Origin: an uncultured Thiothrix sp.
GTDB lineage: Bacteria; Pseudomonadota; Gammaproteobacteria; Poriferisulfidales; GCA-002705445
Assembly: GCA_902624655.1 (NCBI GenBank)
Contig: CACNYJ010000001.1
Span: 266,957-330,956, forward strand
Direction: 5' to 3'
Length of the DNA stretch: 64,000 nucleotides
The notes below the pieces were generated by a model. That model was not told where the DNA came from. It saw nothing but the letters and a program-made list of their open reading frames with translations, and did no database searches. The position numbers and the translations under genes are program-made. Numbering within the stretch: position 1 is the stretch's first letter; each line of letters opens with the position of its first letter. Shown piece after piece: positions 44,641 to 53,169 of this stretch.

Positions 44641-46491
44641 ATGGCTTTATTACAAATATCTGAACCAGGAAAAACACAAGCACCGCATGAGAAAAAATTC
44701 TTTATTGGTATTGATTTAGGCACAACTAATTCTCTTGTAGCTGTGATTCAGAATGGCTCACCAACAGTTCTTACAGATAAGGGAAATAAGGAGTTATTTC
44801 CCTCAGTGGTGCAATATAAAGAAGATGGAACTGTAATTATTTGCAATGAATCAAATCAAGAAGATTTAATAACGTTTCGATCAATAAAAAGATTCATAGG
44901 AAAAAATACTAAAGATTTTCAAAAAAACAAACCTTATTTGCCATGTAAATTCATTCCTGATGAAAACATCATTAAATTTGAAGTTTTTGATAAAGTTTTG
45001 ACTCCGATAGAAATATCTTCAGAGATTTTAAAATATTTAAAAAATTTTACCGAAGAAAAATTGAATGGAGAAATTATAGGCTGTGTCATAACCGTTCCCG
45101 CATACTTTGACGATGCTCAGAGACAAGCAACAAAAGATGCTGCGAATCTTTCTGGCCTTAAAGTTCTTAGACTTTTGAATGAACCAACTGCAGCTGCACT
45201 AGCTTATGGCTTAGAAGCTAAAAAAGTATCAAAGGTTTTAGTTTATGACCTTGGCGGAGGAACTTTTGATGTTTCAGTTTTAGATTTGAATGATGGTGTT
45301 TTTAAGGTATTAGCAACAGGTGGAAATAGTTCTCTTGGAGGTGATGATTTCGATAATCTAATTGTAAAATATATTGTTGAAAAATTTGATCTAAATGTTG
45401 ATAACGAACTAAGAAATAAATTATATCTTTATGCAAAAGAGATTAAATATCATCTTTCTGATAACAATGAATTCACAATAGATCTCAACAAATTTGGTTT
45501 TAAAGAAAAGAAATTTATAATTACGCGCGAAGAATTTAATAGAATTATAGAAAGTCTTGTTCAAGATACTTTACAAATTTGTAGGAAAGTTTTATCTGAT
45601 TCAAAATTATCATTTCAGGACCTAGATGAAATAATTTTGGTAGGAGGATCAACAAGAGTACCTTTTGTCAAAGAATCAGTTGAAATATTTTTTAATAAGC
45701 AAACTTTATCTAATATTAATCCAGATAACGTTGTTGCAATTGGAGCAAGTATACAAGCAAGTATTTTAGCTGGTGATTTAGATGAAGATCTTTTATTACT
45801 TGATGTCATTCCTCTTTCACTTGGCATTGAAACCATGGGGGAAATTGTAGAAATAATTATTCCAAGAAACAGCACGATACCGGTAAGTAGCTCTAAAGAG
45901 TACACAACATTTAAGGATGGGCAAACTTCGATGAGTATTCATGTAGTTCAAGGAGAGCGAGATATTGTGAGTGATTGTCGATCCTTAGCAAAGTTTGTTG
46001 TTAAAGACATACCACCAATGTTAGCTGGGTCGGCAAGAGTAAAATTAGAATTTCAAATTGATGCTGACGGAATTTTAAATGTCTCAGCAACGGAAACAAC
46101 AACTGGTAAAACAACCTCTATTGAGGTGAAACCATCATATGGATTGAGTGATTCTCAGATAGAGAAGATGCTTAAAGCTTCTTTTGAAAATGCGGAAGAG
46201 GATATAACTAACAGACTTTTGAGAGAATCTATAGTTGAAGCAGAACGAGTAATACTTTCTATTAATTCTGCACTTAAAATAGATGGGAAGGAACTTTTAG
46301 ATTCTAGGGAATTCGACGAGATATGTAAGGCAAGAGATAATTTAGAACAGAAAATTGAACAAAGAGAAAAAGATTTGATAATTAGTGCAATAAAAAATTT
46401 AGAAAAAGTTTCTGAAATTTATATTTCAAGAAGAATGAATTCAAATATTCAAAAGATAATGAAAGGAACTGATATCGAGGAGTTTAAATAA
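44641..46491 (+). CDS. hscA: Fe-S biogenesis chaperone HscA
   Basis: This 616-residue Hsp70 is specialised for IscU. The ATPase domain has [58 protein letters not shown] and [14 protein letters not shown]. The substrate-binding domain has [15 protein letters not shown] and [10 protein letters not shown]. It is followed directly by fdx, whose GTG start abuts the hscA stop. Confidence 0.96.
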   Translation: MALLQISEPGKTQAPHEKKFFIGIDLGTTNSLVAVIQNGSPTVLTDKGNKELFPSVVQYKEDGTVIICNESNQEDLITFRSIKRFIGKNTKDFQKNKPYLPCKFIPDENIIKFEVFDKVLTPIEISSEILKYLKNFTEEKLNGEIIGCVITVPAYFDDAQRQATKDAANLSGLKVLRLLNEPTAAALAYGLEAKKVSKVLVYDLGGGTFDVSVLDLNDGVFKVLATGGNSSLGGDDFDNLIVKYIVEKFDLNVDNELRNKLYLYAKEIKYHLSDNNEFTIDLNKFGFKEKKFIITREEFNRIIESLVQDTLQICRKVLSDSKLSFQDLDEIILVGGSTRVPFVKESVEIFFNKQTLSNINPDNVVAIGASIQASILAGDLDEDLLLLDVIPLSLGIETMGEIVEIIIPRNSTIPVSSSKEYTTFKDGQTSMSIHVVQGERDIVSDCRSLAKFVVKDIPPMLAGSARVKLEFQIDADGILNVSATETTTGKTTSIEVKPSYGLSDSQIEKMLKASFENAEEDITNRLLRESIVEAERVILSINSALKIDGKELLDSREFDEICKARDNLEQKIEQREKDLIISAIKNLEKVSEIYISRRMNSNIQKIMKGTDIEEFK

Positions 46492-46830
46492 GTGCCAAAA
46501 ATTACTTTTTTACCCCATAAAGATCTTTGCCCAGAGGGCCTTGAAATTGAAGTCGAAGAGGGAATTAGCATATGTGATATCGCATTGAAAAATAACATTG
46601 CAATAGAACACGCATGTGAGAAGTCATGCGCATGCACAACATGCCATGTTTACGTTAGGAAGGGCTTTGATTCTCTTCAAGAATCATCCGAAAATGAAGA
46701 TGATATGCTTGATAAAGCTTGGGGTTTGGAGCCCGAATCTCGCTTAAGTTGCCAAACACTTACAGGAGATGAAGATTTAGTTATTGAAATACCAAAATAT
46801 ACTATTAATATGGTTTCAGAAAATCACTAG
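46492..46830 (+). CDS. fdx: [2Fe-2S] ferredoxin of the ISC system
   Basis: A 112-residue adrenodoxin-type ferredoxin that donates electrons during cluster assembly. The cluster cysteines are in EHACEKSCACTTCHVY and a later SCQTL. Translation starts at GTG 46492, immediately after the hscA stop. The acidic segment SSENEDDMLDKAWGLEPESRLSCQ is typical of Isc ferredoxins. Confidence 0.95.
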   Translation: MPKITFLPHKDLCPEGLEIEVEEGISICDIALKNNIAIEHACEKSCACTTCHVYVRKGFDSLQESSENEDDMLDKAWGLEPESRLSCQTLTGDEDLVIEIPKYTINMVSENH

Positions 46831-46839
46831 AAAATAATT

Positions 46840-47037
46840 ATGAGTTTAAAATGGGAAGACAGCTTAGATATTGCAATTGAACTTTTGGAGAAATATCCAG
46901 AGGTTGATCCTCAATATATCAGATTTACTGACTTACATGAGTGGGTAACAAAATTAGATGATTTTAGTGATGATCCACAAAGATCAAATGAAAAAATACT
47001 TGAATCAATACAAATGAGTTGGATTGAAGAAAAATAA
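46840..47037 (+). CDS. iscX: Fe-S assembly regulator IscX
   Basis: A 65-residue acidic protein matching IscX (YfhJ). It has LKWEDSLDIAIELLEKYPEVDPQYIRFTDLHEWV followed by DFSDDPQRSNEKILESIQ and a terminal WIEE. It binds IscS and iron and modulates cluster assembly. It closes the ISC operon, 9 bases after fdx. Confidence 0.95.
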   Translation: MSLKWEDSLDIAIELLEKYPEVDPQYIRFTDLHEWVTKLDDFSDDPQRSNEKILESIQMSWIEEK

Positions 47038-47055
47038 TATTACAGGGAGAACTAA

Positions 47056-47487
47056 ATGCCAAAAGAAAGAACATTATCAATTATAAAACCTGACGCTGTT
47101 GGGAAAAATGTCATCGGAAAAATTCTGCAAAGATTTGAAGAGAATGAGCTTAAAATCGTGGCATCAAAAATGATTCACTTATCAAAAGAAAAGGCAGAAG
47201 GCTTTTATATAATACATAAAGATAAACCTTTTTTTGAAAATTTAGTTAACTTTATGACCTCTGGCCCTGTTATTGTTCAGGTTCTAGAAGGTGAAAATGC
47301 AATCAAAAAAAATAGAGATATTATGGGATCTACAAATCCAGATCAAGCAAATGCAGGAACTATAAGAAGAGATTTTGCAAATAGCATTGATGAAAATGCT
47401 GTACATGGCTCAGATGCTCCTGAAACTGCAATTGAGGAAATTAATTATTTTTTTAACGAATCTGAAATTTTCGAAAGAACAAGATAA
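47056..47487 (+). CDS. ndk: Nucleoside diphosphate kinase
   Basis: A 143-residue kinase that balances nucleoside triphosphate pools. It has [52 protein letters not shown] and the phospho-accepting His117 in [13 protein letters not shown]. Length and residue numbering match E. coli Ndk. GGGAG precedes the ATG. It follows iscX by 18 bases, a common gammaproteobacterial order. Confidence 0.97.
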   Translation: MPKERTLSIIKPDAVGKNVIGKILQRFEENELKIVASKMIHLSKEKAEGFYIIHKDKPFFENLVNFMTSGPVIVQVLEGENAIKKNRDIMGSTNPDQANAGTIRRDFANSIDENAVHGSDAPETAIEEINYFFNESEIFERTR

Positions 47488-47493
47488 TTTAAA

Positions 47494-48333
47494 ATGGCAA
47501 ATTCCGATTCACTTAAAATTGCATGCAAAATATTAAGAAAAAATAGAGAAAAATTAAAGATTACAACTCAAGAAGTCGCTATTGAATTAAGATTAGATCA
47601 AAAAATTATTGATGATATTGAAAATGGGAATTTTGAAAAATTTAATAATTATGTTTTTCTAAAAGGCTATTTACAAAATTATGCAAACTTACTTGGAGTA
47701 AAAATCGACTTACCTGATATAAAAAAAGAAAAAAAAATAAAAGAAAAAATTAGTAAAAAAAATAAAAAAACAACAAGTAATAATTCGTTAATAACAAAAC
47801 AAATTATATTTCTTCTTAGTTTTTGTTTTTTTATTTTTATTGTTTTTTATTCTCAAAAAAGTAATAAAGAATTCCAAGACGAAAAACAAGTTGACTTGTC
47901 TGTTAAACAGCCTCCTAAAGAAGAAAATATAAATTTGACAGATAAATTTGTTAACAACGAATCTAACAATAGTGATAATTTAGTTACCAGAATAAATAAT
48001 AGAATAACTGATAAAATTGAGATTCTTAAAACCGATGAATTGAAATCTTCAGTTAATAAAGACATAAATTTAAATAAAAGCGATGTCATAAATAATGTAC
48101 TATCTATAGACTATAGTGGAGACTCATGGACAGAAATAATTGATTCTAATGGAAATATTGTTTTTTTTGAATTGGTAAAAAATGGTACAAAATTAAATAT
48201 TAATATTGATTCACCTTTCGAGATATTATTAGGTAACGCAACAGTTGTAAATATAACGTATAATAAGAACAAAGTGAATGTGCAGTATGTTAATCCTGAA
48301 AATAATGTTGGCAAAGTAAAGATTAAAGAATAA
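47494..48333 (+). CDS. rodZ: Cell-shape protein RodZ
   Basis: This 279-residue protein has the RodZ layout. An N-terminal helix-turn-helix domain (LRKNREKLKITTQEVAIELRL...FVFLKGYLQNYANLLGV) is followed by a basic stretch, one membrane segment (IIFLLSFCFFIFIVFYS, about 107-123), a low-complexity Asn/Lys-rich linker and a C-terminal DUF4115 domain (YSGDSWTEIIDSNGNIVFF...FEILLGNATVVNITYN). RodZ links MreB to the wall-elongation machinery. In E. coli the ndk-rodZ interval holds rlmN and pilF/yfgC-type genes and rodZ is followed by ispG. These are absent here. Confidence 0.88.
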   Translation: MANSDSLKIACKILRKNREKLKITTQEVAIELRLDQKIIDDIENGNFEKFNNYVFLKGYLQNYANLLGVKIDLPDIKKEKKIKEKISKKNKKTTSNNSLITKQIIFLLSFCFFIFIVFYSQKSNKEFQDEKQVDLSVKQPPKEENINLTDKFVNNESNNSDNLVTRINNRITDKIEILKTDELKSSVNKDINLNKSDVINNVLSIDYSGDSWTEIIDSNGNIVFFELVKNGTKLNINIDSPFEILLGNATVVNITYNKNKVNVQYVNPENNVGKVKIKE

Positions 48334-48340
48334 AAGCATA

Positions 48341-49597
48341 ATGAAGAAAATCCAGTCTGTTCGTGGCATGAAAGATATTTTACCAAGCGACTGTAAAATC
48401 TACAGGAGCATAGAAAATATTTTAATGTCTTCGGCAATACAATTTGGTTACAAAGAAATAAGAACGCCACTTCTTGAGGATTCGGAATTATTTATAAAGT
48501 CAATTGGCGATGGAACAGATATAGTCGATAAAGAAATGTACACTTTTGTTGGCTCAAAAGGGAATTCATATTCAATGCGTCCTGAAGGAACAGCATCATG
48601 TGTTAGGGCAATAATTGAGAGTGGATCAAGCAACACAATTAATAAGTTATGGTATTGCGGGCCTTTTTTTCGCCATGAAAGACCACAAAAAGGAAGGTAT
48701 CGTCAATTTCATCAATTTGGAGTAGAATTTACTGGTGTTGAAAGCTATGAAGCTGATATTGAAATCATTCTTCTTACAAAATACATGTGGGAAAAACTAA
48801 AAATCAATCCAAAGCTAAAAATTAATACTATTGGAGACTCTGAAGATAGAAAAAAATATACAAAAAATCTTATACAATACTTAGCGAAATATGAAAAATA
48901 TTTTGAAGACGACGATAAGCAAAAAATAAAAAAGAACCCTTTAAGAATTTTAGACTCAAAAAAAGAAAGCATAAAAAATATTTTAATAGATGCTCCCAAG
49001 ATCAGTAATTACATTTCGAAAGGTTCAGCTTTACATTTTGAAAAATTTGTAGACGGACTAATTAAAAATGATATAAATTATGAAATTGACTTACATTTAG
49101 TTAGAGGCTTAGACTATTACAACAGAACCGTATTTGAATATATTGATAATACAGAAAACACACAAAATACCATATGTGCTGGAGGCAGATATGACTTTTT
49201 ATTCGAAAATATTTTCAATAAAAAAGTTCCTGCTTTAGGTTTTGCAATTGGTATCGATAGGCTTATTGAATTTTTAAATTATGATATTAATTACAATGAG
49301 AATATAAAATTTTATGTTGCTGTTCTAAGAGAAGAGGATTTCGCTTATGCTCAAAAGATTTCGGGTGAAATCAGGAAATATTCAGACAATTTTTCAATTT
49401 TAGTAGACTATAGCTGCAGTAATCTAAAAGCACAGCTAAAAAAAGCCAATAAACTGGAAGCAAATTATTGTATTATAATTGGCGAGAATGAGGCAGCTGG
49501 TGATTCTATTCAAATTAAAAATATGAATTCAAGTGAGCAAGATACTATAGTTTTGAATGAGATAGGAGATTACATAAAAACAAAATTTGTTTTATAG
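48341..49597 (+). CDS. hisS: Histidyl-tRNA synthetase
   Basis: A 418-residue class II synthetase. N-terminal VRGMKDILPSDCKIYRSIE, motif 2 FRHERPQKGRYRQFHQFGVE, the histidine-specific LVRGLDYYNRTVFEY and motif 3 GFAIGIDRLIEFL are all present, followed by the anticodon-binding domain. Length is normal. It starts 7 bases after rodZ. Confidence 0.97.
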   Translation: MKKIQSVRGMKDILPSDCKIYRSIENILMSSAIQFGYKEIRTPLLEDSELFIKSIGDGTDIVDKEMYTFVGSKGNSYSMRPEGTASCVRAIIESGSSNTINKLWYCGPFFRHERPQKGRYRQFHQFGVEFTGVESYEADIEIILLTKYMWEKLKINPKLKINTIGDSEDRKKYTKNLIQYLAKYEKYFEDDDKQKIKKNPLRILDSKKESIKNILIDAPKISNYISKGSALHFEKFVDGLIKNDINYEIDLHLVRGLDYYNRTVFEYIDNTENTQNTICAGGRYDFLFENIFNKKVPALGFAIGIDRLIEFLNYDINYNENIKFYVAVLREEDFAYAQKISGEIRKYSDNFSILVDYSCSNLKAQLKKANKLEANYCIIIGENEAAGDSIQIKNMNSSEQDTIVLNEIGDYIKTKFVL

Positions 49598-49605
49598 GTA
49601 TAATT

Positions 49606-50217
49606 ATGGATCAAGAAAAATTAGATATAAGTAGCAGAGTAGCTGCTTGGGTAACAAACAATATAAAATATATAGCTATAGGAGCTACTATAGGAGTAGC
49701 AATACCTTTGCTATGGAATTTTCAGCAATATAGGGTTGAACAAAAAAATATTAGCGCCTCTGACATTTATTACGAACTAATTAATTTAGCTAATACCCCA
49801 GAAGAAACTCAGCAGCTTGCAGAAAAAATTTTTGAAAATCATGAAGATTCAGTATACGAAACTTTAGCAAAATTTATTCTGTCAAAGAAAGAATTTGAAA
49901 ATAAAAATTACGATTTGTCAAAAAAATATTTAGAAGATATTATAAAAATAAATCATAACGAAGCTTATGTAAGTTTAGCTTACATAAAAATTTCCTTAAT
50001 TCTCATAGAAAATAAAGATTATGATAATGCATTGCTATTTTTAGATAAGGTAAAACCAAAAGAATCTTTTCAGCATATTCTTTCAGAAATTAAAGGAGAT
50101 ATATATAATTTTAAGGGAGACAAAGCACAATCTCTTCTACATTATAATGATGCCCTTGAGGCAACAGCAATAGATAATGAGAATTTATTGATGAAAAGAA
50201 ATTTCGTAAAAGATTAA
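49606..50217 (+). CDS. yfgM: YfgM-like inner-membrane TPR protein (SecYEG-associated)
   Basis: This 203-residue protein has a short N-terminal cytosolic part, one membrane segment (YIAIGATIGVAIPLLWNF) and a periplasmic region with helical repeat character (EDSVYETLAKFILSKKEFENKNYDLSKKYLE...AYVSLAYIKISLILIENKDYDNALLFL). This is the build of YfgM, a chaperone-network partner of the Sec translocon. Position between hisS and bamB is the conserved gammaproteobacterial order and supports the call. Confidence 0.88.
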   Translation: MDQEKLDISSRVAAWVTNNIKYIAIGATIGVAIPLLWNFQQYRVEQKNISASDIYYELINLANTPEETQQLAEKIFENHEDSVYETLAKFILSKKEFENKNYDLSKKYLEDIIKINHNEAYVSLAYIKISLILIENKDYDNALLFLDKVKPKESFQHILSEIKGDIYNFKGDKAQSLLHYNDALEATAIDNENLLMKRNFVKD

Positions 50218-50223
50218 AATCCC

Positions 50224-51420
50224 ATGAAGAATATAATTATTTTATTAATTCTAATTACGAGTTCATGCTCATCAAAAGAAGGTTTTTTACCTGGTTTTAT
50301 TCCAGATTTTATTTCTGATTATTTTGAAGAGGAAACAAAACCGTACTCAGATCTTCCAAGTTTTAATTCAAGAGTAAATATTGATTTAGTTTGGAAAAAT
50401 AAATTTTCTGGAGAAATAGAGGAGACTTATTCTTTTCTTAACCTTTATAAATATGAAAATCAAATTTTTCTGGCAACAAATGAGAAAAATATTCATATAC
50501 TTTCAGCCGATAATGGTAAATTAGAGAAATCCATAGAAATTGAGTTAGATGTTTTTTCAGAAATAATTGCTGACTCCAAATTGATATATTTTGGTTCGCA
50601 ACAAGATACTGTAACCGCAATTGGTAGGGAAAATAATTCTGTGTTGTGGCAGCGTGTTATGTCGAGCGAAGTAATGTCATTATCTAAAACACACAACGAT
50701 ATGATATTTGTTAAAACAAATGATAGTAAGATTACAGCTATAGATATAAAAACTGGTAAATTTATGTGGGTAAACTCTCAGATACCCGCGCCTCTTTCAG
50801 TAAGAGGTTCAAGTTCACCATTAATTTTCAATGACATGGTAATAGTTGGTTTTGAGGATGGTAAGATTATTTCTTACAACTATCTTAATGGAGATATTAA
50901 TTGGCAAATTCAAATTCCTTCCACTAAGACAGACACAATTATTGATAGACTTAATGACGTTGATGGAAAAATGTTAATTGATGACGGAACTCTTTTCGCT
51001 ATATCCTATCAAGGAAGTCTGGTAGCTGTAGATACATTTTCGGGACAAGTATTGTGGTCGAGGAACGCATCATCACTCCATGGGCTTGATGGTGATTCGG
51101 AAAACGTATTTTATAATGATAATAACGGCGTCTTGTGGAGTATTGACAAATTCTCTGGAAAACCTTCATGGAAACAAGATAAATTTTCTGGTAGATTAAT
51201 TAGCTCTCCTGTTTACTTTAATGATCTTATTATAATCGCGGATATTGAAAATTATATTCACATTCTTGATGCACAGGATGGGAGTATCATTGGTAGATTT
51301 AAAGCAAAAAACCCCATTCAATCTTACTTTGCAGATTACGATGCATTATACTTATTAGATAAAGAATTTTCTCTGAAGAAATATGTTATTAGTATATCTG
51401 AAGAGGCGATAAGCGAATAA
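50224..51420 (+). CDS. bamB: Outer-membrane assembly lipoprotein BamB
   Basis: A 398-residue lipoprotein. The signal peptide MKNIIILLILITSSC ends in a lipobox (TSSC), so the mature protein is lipidated at that cysteine. The rest is a PQQ-type beta-propeller with repeats such as ITAIDIKTGKFMWVN, IISYNYLNGDINWQI, LVAVDTFSGQVLWSRN and LWSIDKFSGKPSWKQ. BamB helps BamA insert outer-membrane barrels. It sits between yfgM and der as in E. coli. Confidence 0.94.
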   Translation: MKNIIILLILITSSCSSKEGFLPGFIPDFISDYFEEETKPYSDLPSFNSRVNIDLVWKNKFSGEIEETYSFLNLYKYENQIFLATNEKNIHILSADNGKLEKSIEIELDVFSEIIADSKLIYFGSQQDTVTAIGRENNSVLWQRVMSSEVMSLSKTHNDMIFVKTNDSKITAIDIKTGKFMWVNSQIPAPLSVRGSSSPLIFNDMVIVGFEDGKIISYNYLNGDINWQIQIPSTKTDTIIDRLNDVDGKMLIDDGTLFAISYQGSLVAVDTFSGQVLWSRNASSLHGLDGDSENVFYNDNNGVLWSIDKFSGKPSWKQDKFSGRLISSPVYFNDLIIIADIENYIHILDAQDGSIIGRFKAKNPIQSYFADYDALYLLDKEFSLKKYVISISEEAISE

Positions 51421-51436
51421 GAATATATGATATTTT

Positions 51437-52747
51437 ATGAGTAATATAGTTACCTTAGTTGGCAGACCAAATGTTGGCAAGTCCACAATTTTTAATAAAT
51501 TCACAAAAACAAATAATGCAATAGTTGCAGATACTCCTGGTTACACAAGAGACTGTCAAAATGGTATTTGTTACTCAAGTGAAAAAATCTTTCATTTAGT
51601 TGATACAGCTGGATTATTTTTTAGAGATGACGATTTAGGCGAATTAACTGAAGCAAATACTTTTGAATCTATAGTTGACTCAGACATTATCATGTTTATA
51701 GTTGATGCAGAACAGGGCCTGGTAAGCACCGATTTAGAAATTGCAAAAAAAATACGAAAGTTAGAAAAAAAGATTTTCTTCATAATAAATAAAATAGATA
51801 GAACACAGAAAGACTTAGTTATTTCGGAATTTTCTGAATTAGGGTTTAAAGATTTTTGTCTTATCTCAGCTAAAACAGGAGAGGGTATTGAAGATACTAT
51901 GGAAAAGATAGCATCAAATATCTCCTCCTTAAAAAAAGAAATTAAAGATGATCCTGAGAATACGAATATTGCAATTTTAGGAAAACCAAATGTTGGAAAA
52001 TCTACTTTGGCAAATTTTTTATTTGGAAATAATAAACAGGTAACCCAAAATAGACCAGGTACAACTAGAGACTGTATTAAAATACCTGTAAAGAAATATG
52101 GACATAATTTTAATATTGTTGACACACCAGGCGTTAGAAAAAAAAGTAAAACAAAAAATAATTTTTTAGAAGTCATTGGTGTTATTAAAACATTAAAAAC
52201 CGTTCAGGCTTCAGATGTTGTTATAATCCTTATCGATTCATTGGATGGTATTACAGATCAAGACCTATCATTGATTGGTAGAGTTGTAGAAATTGGAAAG
52301 CCTGCCGTAATTGGTTTGAATAAGATTGATGATATAGATGATTATAAACACCAACTTCTTGATGCTAGTATTGATAAAAAATTTAACTTTATTAATCATA
52401 TTCCGATAATAAAAATATCATCTAAAACAGGAATTGGGGTAAAAAAATTACTTAATTCAGCGGTAAAGATTTACATACAAAGCCAAAAATCAATTAGCAC
52501 GCCTGTTCTTAACGATATTATACAAAAAGCTATAATTGAACATCAACCACCATCCTATGGCGGAAAAAGAATTAAGATTAAATACGTTCATCAGGGCGGC
52601 AATAACCCCTTAAGGCTCATTCTTCACGGAAATTATGTTGATAAACTCTCAAAAGATTATTTACGTTATCTATCAAACTTTATAAGAAAAAAAATTGACC
52701 TAACTGGGATAACCATAATTTTTGATCTAAAAACCAAAGAGAAGTAA
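51437..52747 (+). CDS. der: Ribosome biogenesis GTPase Der (EngA)
   Basis: A 436-residue GTPase with two tandem G domains. The first has GRPNVGKST (9-17), DTPGYTRDC and NKID. The second has GKPNVGKSTL, RPGTTRDC, DTPGVRKKSK and NKIDD. A C-terminal KH-like domain follows (HQPPSYGGKRIKIKYVHQGG). It acts in 50S subunit maturation. The gene converges on queF with a 2-base gap. Confidence 0.97.
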   Translation: MSNIVTLVGRPNVGKSTIFNKFTKTNNAIVADTPGYTRDCQNGICYSSEKIFHLVDTAGLFFRDDDLGELTEANTFESIVDSDIIMFIVDAEQGLVSTDLEIAKKIRKLEKKIFFIINKIDRTQKDLVISEFSELGFKDFCLISAKTGEGIEDTMEKIASNISSLKKEIKDDPENTNIAILGKPNVGKSTLANFLFGNNKQVTQNRPGTTRDCIKIPVKKYGHNFNIVDTPGVRKKSKTKNNFLEVIGVIKTLKTVQASDVVIILIDSLDGITDQDLSLIGRVVEIGKPAVIGLNKIDDIDDYKHQLLDASIDKKFNFINHIPIIKISSKTGIGVKKLLNSAVKIYIQSQKSISTPVLNDIIQKAIIEHQPPSYGGKRIKIKYVHQGGNNPLRLILHGNYVDKLSKDYLRYLSNFIRKKIDLTGITIIFDLKTKEK

Positions 52748-52749
52748 AT

Positions 52750-53115
52750 TTATTTTTTTATATTTTTCTCGTGAGTTACATTTACCGAGGTATATATACC
52801 CCCTCTCACATTCCATTCGGCATTAATATTCATATATGTAGGGTTTAATAATTTCACAAGATCATTCAGAATTTGATTAGTTAAATCTTCGTGAAAACCA
52901 GGTTTATCCCTGAACGATACAAAGTATAATTTAAGTGATTTAAGCTCGACACAAAGCTTATCGGGGATATACTCTATAAGAATATTAGCGAAATCAGGCT
53001 GCCCAGTTTTTGGACACAAGCTTGTGAACTCTGGAATTTCAAAGTTTATAGTATAATCACGTGACATGTTTGGATTTTCGAATGTTTCTAATATATCATT
53101 ACTCATAAAGCTCAT
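52750..53115 (-). CDS. queF: NADPH-dependent 7-cyano-7-deazaguanine reductase QueF (short type)
   Basis: A 121-residue protein that reduces preQ0 to preQ1 in queuosine synthesis. It is the short single-domain (T-fold) type rather than the two-domain E. coli type (282). The catalytic cysteine is in [13 protein letters not shown] (about 34), and the QueF substrate motif is [15 protein letters not shown], followed by FHEDLTN. The product preQ1 is inserted into tRNA by tgt at 34951-36057. It lies alone on the minus strand between der and smc. An in-frame ATG three codons in is an alternative start. Confidence 0.95.
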   Translation of the reverse strand: MSFMSNDILETFENPNMSRDYTINFEIPEFTSLCPKTGQPDFANILIEYIPDKLCVELKSLKLYFVSFRDKPGFHEDLTNQILNDLVKLLNPTYMNINAEWNVRGGIYTSVNVTHEKNIKK

Positions 53116-53169
53116 TATATTTAAGATTTACAACAAAACAAATCATTATTATTGTTAGAAGGAAAGATA

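Noticed and set aside
51592..52176. 194-codon antisense frame inside der
   Set aside because: It lies wholly opposite two well-conserved GTPase domains, has no recognisable motif, and is explained by the base composition of der.
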